A DNA stretch of 64,000 nucleotides from Aricia agestis (Eukaryota; Arthropoda; Insecta; Lepidoptera; Lycaenidae): positions 13,464,001-13,528,000 of the forward strand of contig NC_056420.1 in assembly GCF_905147365.1 (NCBI RefSeq), given 5' to 3'. The position numbers and the translations under genes were made by a program. Positions 57,373 through 64,000 of the stretch are shown piece by piece (within the stretch, counting starts at the first letter, position 1; each line of letters begins with the position of its first letter). Under the pieces are notes generated by a model. The model had not been told where the DNA came from. It saw only the letters and a list, made by a program, of their open reading frames with translations, and did no database searches.

Positions 57373-57743
57373 TACAATGTGTATAAAATTTTGCGACTAG
57401 ATTCGTCGCTTGACCAAACCTTGGACCTGGTAACCAGTGCTAAAGTTACTAACTTATTCATACGAGCAGCATTATATTATAGTAAGGCAATTATAATAAG
57501 TGAATTAATATTTTTTATTTATTTACGGAAATTATAGCTGTGAATATTTTTTTACAGGATAAAAGCTCTCGACGCCGCTCGATCGAAAAAATCACGGAAG
57601 CGAACAGAAATTAATCGCATTTTTCATTTCATTTGAGCTACACAATGCTCGCACAAGCATATTAATATTGAAAGGAAGACTTTGTAAAATACTAGACTAA
57701 GTGATTTTCGATATTCATTCACAAAAACATATACATAATTTAA
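57373..57743. other. Unassigned DNA
   Basis: No supported feature was found. Confidence 0.35.
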
Positions 57744-58180
57744 GGCGACGCCTTGATAATTTGGCTGTAGTGATATCGATTTTTCTCAGCAATGACTTAA
57801 GCTAAGAAATTGAAGTTCATTGCCAGTATTCATCATGTCTTTGTCTTTGAATTACCCATAGCATAACACGATTGGTCAACTTTTATAACACAGAATAATC
57901 AATCAAAAAGACCTATGTAAAATTTTGCCAACAGAGGAGAGTGATTTAGGCTTCCAAAATTTGCACATAAATTGGTTCAAGCATATACTTTAATTTGCCC
58001 ATAGCTTATATGATATGTATTTATGGTTTTTAAATTACGCGACAAAAAACATTGTGTCGCTTACGCCCTTTCCATTTCCACACGGTTTTTTACTTTATGC
58101 CATTTTTTGCTGTTCCATTGCTTGTTTTCTATCTGAAACATATTATCCAACACGGTTTTTTACTTTAACGCGGCGTCACC
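57744..58180. mobile_element. Possible piggyBac-like element at TTAA
   Basis: TTAA lies on both sides (57740-57743 and 58181-58184). The ends GGCGACGCC and GGCGTCACC are inverted. CACGGTTTTTTACTTTA occurs twice near the right end (58081 and 58152). Confidence 0.5.
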
Positions 58181-58223
58181 TTAAGAATTTACAAGAAAAA
58201 AAACACACACACAAAGGAATCTA

Positions 58224-58385
58224 CTATCAGAGAAGTAGATTCCTAGGCAGATGGCGGACCTACGTAATTTGGTCGAGTTACGTCGAACCCATCTGACAGA
58301 TCACAGACCACAGCTAACATTAATGACGTAATCCGACCAGTTGATGAAGGTCCGTCAACTGTCTTTGAATCAACTTCTCTGATAG
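58224..58385. mobile_element. Mariner-like MITE at TA, 162 bp
   Basis: CTATCAGAGAAGTAGATTCC pairs with (reverse) CTATCAGAGAAGTTGATTCA. TA is on both sides. Confidence 0.75.
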
Positions 58386-58410
58386 TACTATATAATTTAC
58401 TTTATTATTA

Positions 58411-58755
58411 TTTTTTTTTTATGAAATCAGGGGGCAAACGAGCAAACGGGTCACCTGATGGAAAGCAACTTCCGTCGCCCATGGACACTCGCAGCATCAG
58501 AAGAGCTGCAGGTGCGTTGCCGGCCTTTTAAGAGGGAATAGGGTAATAGGGGAGGGTAGGGATGGAAAGGGAATAGGGGAGGGTAGGGAAGGGGGGGGGG
58601 GTAGGGAAGGGAGTAGGGTAGGGGATTGGGCCTCCGGTAAACTCACTCACTCGGCGAAACACAGCGCTAGCGCTGTTCCACGCCGGCTTTCTGTGAGAAC
58701 GTGGTATTTCTCCGGTCGAGCCGGCCCATTCGTGCCGTAGCATGGCTCTCCCACG
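58411..58755 (-). mobile_element. SINE C copy, reverse
   Basis: Poly(T), tail, minisatellite with a G9-type run, and head ending GCATGGCTCTCCCACG are present. Confidence 0.85.
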
Positions 58756-61339
58756 TATAAATATATAGTATATATGTATCTATTCACAATATAGACTAGA
58801 AATAGTTTATTCTGTGGCTATCGAACGGCTAATATGAGGCTATTGAGAGTTTAGGCTTTCTATTTACCAGTTAACTGATACGAGGGTCGCTCGTCAAATG
58901 TTGTTAAATGCCGGCCTCGAATTGATTGGGTTTCGATAGATTTAACGTATGGGGCGTAGACAGGAATAGCAAAGTTCAATATAATAGCGAAATGCACAAC
59001 ACAAATTTCAGAAGACGTGAGTGGAAGAACACAATAAGTAACATTTGTAACATACGGATATTTACTCACTTTTTTCCATACAATTTTAACAAAGCTTGTA
59101 ACTTTTACAAGCTACACATAAAATCCACAGTTTTTTATTATAAACCATTTTTCTGGCTCTAGAGTCTCCATTTCTGCACCAAAACGGCATTTTCACTGTT
59201 AGTTATCGTATTCTTCCACTCAATTACTATACTATAAAATTTTATTATTGCCCAGTTTTTACGTTTTGACTATCTATTAACTATCGCTATTGATTGGCTA
59301 GCGTCAAAATATTAACCAATCAACAAAAGCTGGTGAAAAGATAAACTCCTGTCAAAAACTTTAGAAACTGCCCATAAAATCTGATAAAAAAGCGTGACAA
59401 TATTTAAAGTATACAAACGTTGTCACTCGGGGACTGCCGCGGTAAAGTTATAACAGTTAGCAGCTTTTCTACACGCATACGTCTAGTCTAACGCACGCAC
59501 GAACGAGTGTCAGGTATATTTTCGTTAAGGAATTTCTTAATTTGGTCACCGTGCTCAAAGCCCGCGATGAAAACTGCATGCTAATGCAATAGCTCAAAAA
59601 AACAATGAGATCGTGATTATATTGTTTACAAAATATTATAGTTTAGCGTTTTACTCTTGTTTGACAAACTCTACCAACTCGTGTATTATGATAGAGATAA
59701 ATATAGCTTCAACTAGCACTATATAAGTCATTGTAAACCCCGTTTCCTAGACAGCCTTAAGCACCCCTTGTGGTGTAGGGGAGCTTTAATTTGCCTTCGA
59801 CCAGAGGTTTCCCGTGAATGCCTCATTTCGAATCACTACCAGGAATGCTTTATTAGTTCCCCGCGTGTTTGCTATTAATTCTGTTAGGATGAGGCATTCC
59901 TAGAAATTGCAGGGTAAATATTCTTTTTTCAGCTTGAAATGTGACCTTACCTGGACAGAGAAGATTTAGTTTTTTTTTTTTATTTCTTACTGTTCTAATG
60001 TTCTATTTAGATTTTAAGTTAAGTCCAAATGGCGAATCAAGGCACAAAATTCATAATATAAAATGTCAAAATTTGCATGAAATTCTGTGCCTTGTTATTT
60101 TGATAATAACTGAGACAAATATACAATTTAGAGTTTTTTATACTAAACTTCGCATCGGTTACAAAATATAATATAGCCACTGAAAAAATGATTAAAATCG
60201 ATTCAGCAGTTTTGACTTGTATTCATTATTACTACCCGTGGCCCGCATTGGTCGGTACCGCCGCAAAAGCTATTTCCTGCAATTTTTAAATCTGTAATAT
60301 CTTCGAAAATATTCATTTAAATCGTATGCTGTAAAGGGCCATACAGATCTACATTAAATCAACAATGTATTTAAGTTATTTAATTGGATAGGGATTAATG
60401 CTGTATTCATTAAAATTGCGTCAAAAATTAGCCATTATTTGTCGTAAAAAGAAAATGACAAAAATGTTATTGTGGGATATCCATAAGAGAGACATATACC
60501 ATCGCGGAGTTTTCTGTAGACCTTTTCAATTCAATGTGTACAATACATGATACATTATTTTGATAAATCTCGTTGGGTTCAGCCTGCGTTTGCAACGTAA
60601 GCGGATTTTTTTTTAAATTATTTACGACATCGCATTATAGTTTGTGCGTTCTAAGATGATATGGGTGACAGTTTTCATGTTCCTTGCTACGGGTTTTTTT
60701 TACAAGAAAACAAAAAAAATCAAAATGTAATAAATTATTTTTCATCTACAAAAACAAAATATGTTTCCTATAATTGTAAATGAATAAAAATGAAAAGATG
60801 CTAAATGCTAACTTATTAATAAAAATTATAAATATTAACTGTGAAATAGGAGTATAAAATTATTGTTACGAAAACATTTAAAAATGTCTTAAGCATGAAA
60901 CGGAACTATGTCAATAGATATTGACTCGGTTGAATCGAAATTAAATCGATAAAAAAAGGCGGCCATCTTAAATCGCCGGCACCACTGAAGTGTCAGTACG
61001 AAATCGATAATTTCGATTGCAATTCCTTTACGAAGTGATTCGATATTTTTAAACTATCGATTAATTTTTGTTAGGTAACTTCCCTACTATTGTCAATTAT
61101 AATGTGCCACGCATATCATCATAAAACGCACAAACTATAGAAACCCCAACAATAACAGTATTTCTCCACTATTTAATGAATGTTATTATACCACTAACCT
61201 TCCTTTTGAATGACTCTATCTATTAAAGAAAACCGCATCAAAATCCATTGCGTAGTTTTAAAGATTAAAAGGAACAAAGGGACATGAGGGAAAAAAGCGA
61301 CTTTGTTTTATAATATGTATAGATAAATTAGAAAAAGCC
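58756..61339. other. Long unassigned AT-rich stretch
   Basis: There is a small CTTGTAACTTTTACAAGC palindrome at about 59094. No gene or bounded element was found. Confidence 0.4.
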
Positions 61340-61582
61340 ACGGGCGCACAGGAAACCGGCGTAAAACAGCGCTTGCGCTGTGTTTCGCCGAGTGAGTGAG
61401 TTTACCGGAGGCTCAATCCCCTACCCTCTACCCTTCCCTACCCTCTCCTATTATCCTATTTCCCCTTATAAGGCCGGCAACGCACCTGCAGCTCTTCTGA
61501 TGCTGCGAGTGTCCATAGGCGACGGAAGTTGCTTTCCATCAGGTGACCCGTTTGCTCGTTTGCCCCCTTATTTCATAAAAAA
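61340..61582 (+). mobile_element. SINE C copy, 5'-truncated
   Basis: It starts within the head at ACAGGAAACCGGCG, then a short minisatellite, tail and A-run. Confidence 0.8.
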
Positions 61583-62181
61583 CTCCCCCTTTTTGGAAGT
61601 CTGTTAAAAATAGTGATTTTGCCTGTCTATATTGTGGTTCTAATAATAAATTATGTATTTATATTGGTACCTACTTGTTACATAAAATATTATAAAGAAC
61701 AAAGGAAATTGTCAAGGAATATGTATTTGTCGATTTTCCTCGTTTTTCTATTATTGTGATGTGAAAACCAATCCGTTTTCTCTGACATTGAACACTGGTT
61801 TACCATTAGGGCTTCGAGTATAATATTATACCTTATACGAGGTATAAATATTAATATCTCGTTTTAATAATATAGAGAAAAGTAATAGTATATTGTCTTA
61901 ATCACAATTAAAAAATAAGTAGTTTTAGATACGGCGAAGTCAATTTGTTAATATTTAGAATTGAAATCAAATTTACTACTTTTTTTAAATACTTCATTTG
62001 AAAAAAGTTGTAATTTCAAATGTGATACCTTATGGTAATTTGAAATTAAATTGATAACAGTATTGTTCTGATGATAAGGAGAAATTATATAACTAGGCTT
62101 TCCTTAGATGTTTTTTTTAAATCGGTGGGGTAGACGACATTACTTTCTGCAACATCATAAAAAAATGTGACCTTTTCATAA
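61583..62181. other. Unassigned AT-rich DNA
   Basis: No supported feature was found. Confidence 0.35.
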
Positions 62182-62428
62182 TCTTAATATATTATATAAC
62201 TTAAAGGTGACTGACTGACATAGCGATCTATCAACGCACAGCCCAAAGTCCCAAACCACTGGATGGATCGGGCTGAAATTTGGCATGCGGTAGATGTTAT
62301 AACGTAGGCATCCGCTAAGAAAGAATTTTGATAAATCCCATCCCCAAATTTATACCTATAAAATAGGGGATGAAAGATTGTATATAATAATATTTCTGAA
62401 TGCGAGCTAAGCCGTGGGCAAAAGCTAG
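62182..62428 (+). mobile_element. Helitron-like element, complete
   Basis: TCTTAATATATTATATAACT follows A, and the element ends GCCGTGGGCAAAAGCTAG before T. This is the forward reference for the 44963 and 52603 copies. Confidence 0.75.
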
Positions 62429-62843
62429 TATAAGCATATAAGGAAAGATAATTGTTACTTTAAACCGGTATTCGAATCTGGATGTAAAATAATATATTTT
62501 AGTATCGTATATAGCCAATAGAACTTCGACAAAGCACAACTTTTGTACAGCACTCTCGACTAGAACGTAACGAAATTGTCCAACTATTTCATATCAAACA
62601 TAAAGCGAATTACTCTCGCAGCTTTGGTCCCTCGTAACATAAAGATAAATATAACTTACCGAAGCTTCGTTAAGCTTGGTTAAGCTACAGTATAAGTTCG
62701 GCCCCACTTGAGCAAGCTAATCCTTTGTTCGAAAGCTGACCCTTTAGATAAGTGTCTCGTAGATAAAAGTTTAGGGTGAAAAACTAAAACTTTGTAGTTT
62801 GTGTTATTATGTTAAAATGTCATATATTAATCGTCGAGGAAAG
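62429..62843. other. Unassigned DNA
   Basis: No supported feature was found. Confidence 0.35.
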
Positions 62844-63117
62844 CAGGGCCGGATCTACCATATGACTATTTGGGCTTAAGCCCAGGGCCCCAAGAGTTCA
62901 AGAGCCTCCGCCCCCCAGCTAAGTGAAGTCAAAAATAGACGATAATGCCATAATGCGAAAGAATTCATAATTTTATTAATTTTTGTTGATATCCCTGAGA
63001 ATCCTACGATCAAGTTTATTATACAATTTAGGTGTTGGTACTACGAACTGACAGTTATAATGTTGTGGCCCTAAGTAGTTTCAGCCCAGGGCCTCGTAAG
63101 CTCACGGTCCGGCCCTG
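62844..63117. mobile_element. hAT-type non-autonomous element, perfect duplication
   Basis: CAGGGCCGGATCTACC and CACGGTCCGGCCCTG are the ends. GAGGAAAG is repeated exactly at 62836-62843 and 63118-63125. No transposase is present. Confidence 0.9.
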
Positions 63118-63125
63118 GAGGAAAG

Positions 63126-63399
63126 CACCAAAAGCAAGCGTAGGTATACTTCAAACTTTTCAATTACAAAATAAATATTATGTATAAAATATTGAAGACT
63201 GACATGATCTTTAAATAATCATCACATTGATGTTAAAACCAATCCGACGAAAATATTTTATACACTAATTAATTATTGACATACTTTCCGTATGTCAATT
63301 ATTAATTACTCTTAATAATTGACACACACTTTTGATAAAGTTCCCAATCGACCAATCGATTTTGAATATTGCTTACACTTACACTACGAAAATAATATA
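63126..63399. other. Unassigned DNA
   Basis: An inverted ATTGACATAC/GTATGTCAAT pair lies at 63276-63300. Confidence 0.4.
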
Positions 63400-63620
63400 C
63401 AGGGTGCAATTAAACCTTCCTGCCAAATTTTTTCCAGGGCTTAGGTAATATTAGGAGAGTCCATTCAAGCAAAAAAATTTGGGTGTTATTTTTTTTTCAA
63501 TGGCATATTTTATCCCATTTAAAATCGTTGCAGAACGGTCACTCGCGGCGCGGGAGAATTACCGGGGGTGACGCGGGGGGGCAAGAACAAGTACCTACGT
63601 ATCGACACAGATAAACTAAA
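63400..63620 (+). mobile_element. Terminal part of a TA-inserted element
   Basis: CAGGGTGCAATTAAACCTTC after TA, then GGCTTAGGTAATATTAGGAG, is an end I recall from dispersed insect DNA transposons. No matching right end was found, and the right limit is approximate. Confidence 0.45.
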
Positions 63621-63927
63621 ACCACAGAATAGATAATAGTACAAGTACAGAAGTCTCACTGCTTTGATGTTCACAAATGCCGCCGTTTTATGTGCCTACA
63701 TAAGTATTATTAACAACGGACCGCACGCGAGCAGCCGACATTGAGCTCTCCGGCGCCGCGCGAAGGTCGACTTTATTCCACACCAATTCCACACCTTGTC
63801 AGATATTCCGAAAATAGGGTTGTCAAAATCAAATAAGTATAAATACCACGCAAGGTATATATAATATTTAAACGCCAAGAAAGTAACCGCAACGATTGCA
63901 GACGGTTGAACTTTGTATCAACACTTT
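63621..63927. other. Unassigned DNA
   Basis: There is a GC-rich patch at about 63715-63770. No exon is supported. Confidence 0.35.
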
Positions 63928-64000
63928 CTTTTTAAATAAAATAAGGGGGCAAACGAGCATACGGGTCACCTGGTGGAAAGCAACTACCGTCGCCCATGGA
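63928..64000 (-). mobile_element. SINE C or LINE tail cut by the window edge
   Basis: A T-rich start, then GGGGGCAAACGAGCATACGG and onward as in the shared tail. GCAACTACCG rather than GCAACTTCCG fits the LINE version at 22411 better than SINE C. Confidence 0.75.

Overview
The window looks like gene-poor, AT-rich DNA from a lepidopteran nuclear genome. This is read from repeat types remembered as lepidopteran, not from a database match: Helitron-like elements ending in a GC hairpin plus CTAG|T, tRNA-headed SINEs with (ATT)n tails, RTE and other LINE tails, and many foldback MITEs. There is no operon, CRISPR array, rRNA or standalone tRNA gene.

Only one host coding segment is supported. Near the left edge, on the minus strand (1817-1900), a small exon has a pyrimidine-rich 3' splice site, a start codon in good context, 23 codons resembling a signal peptide, and a GTGAGT donor in phase 1. 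A diverged tandem copy without the ATG lies just downstream (1704-1759). If the call is right, the rest of the gene lies left of base 1, and the roughly 62 kb to the right is its upstream intron and/or 5' flank, which would explain the lack of other exons.

Almost everything else is transposon sequence. (1) Helitron-like elements of at least five families, most flanked by A and T, several with inverted duplications of their own ends. (2) tRNA-derived SINE A (1105, 15995, 18531, 51999) and SINE B (2437, 47015, 53155), some with perfect target-site duplications. (3) A compound element, SINE C (about ten copies), made of a conserved head, a CCCTTCCCTA-type minisatellite and a 3' tail shared with a LINE. 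(4) A dead RTE-type LINE C-terminus at 23128-23631. (5) DNA transposons without their own transposase: hAT types with 8-bp duplications (22376, 48463, 62844), mariner-like types at TA, piggyBac-like types at TTAA, PIF/Harbinger-like types at TAA (33289, 49202) and other foldbacks. The 33289 element keeps a 59-codon piece resembling the start of a HARBI1-type transposase.

Region by region: 1-5.4 kb holds the exon, SINEs and foldbacks. 5.4-18 kb is mostly unassigned AT-rich DNA with a 174-bp-repeat Helitron (9829-10671) and a broken ORF (13860-14294). 18-31 kb is a dense nested-transposon zone. 31-46 kb holds SINE C, the Harbinger element, mariner-like foldbacks and palindromes. 46-54 kb has nested SINE/Helitron/hAT insertions. 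54-64 kb has SINE C, nested MITEs, a Helitron and a hAT element. I found no new multi-gene system; the most interesting items are the duplicated signal-peptide exon, the Harbinger element with its remnant and 164-bp repeats, and the recurrent inverted duplication of Helitron termini.
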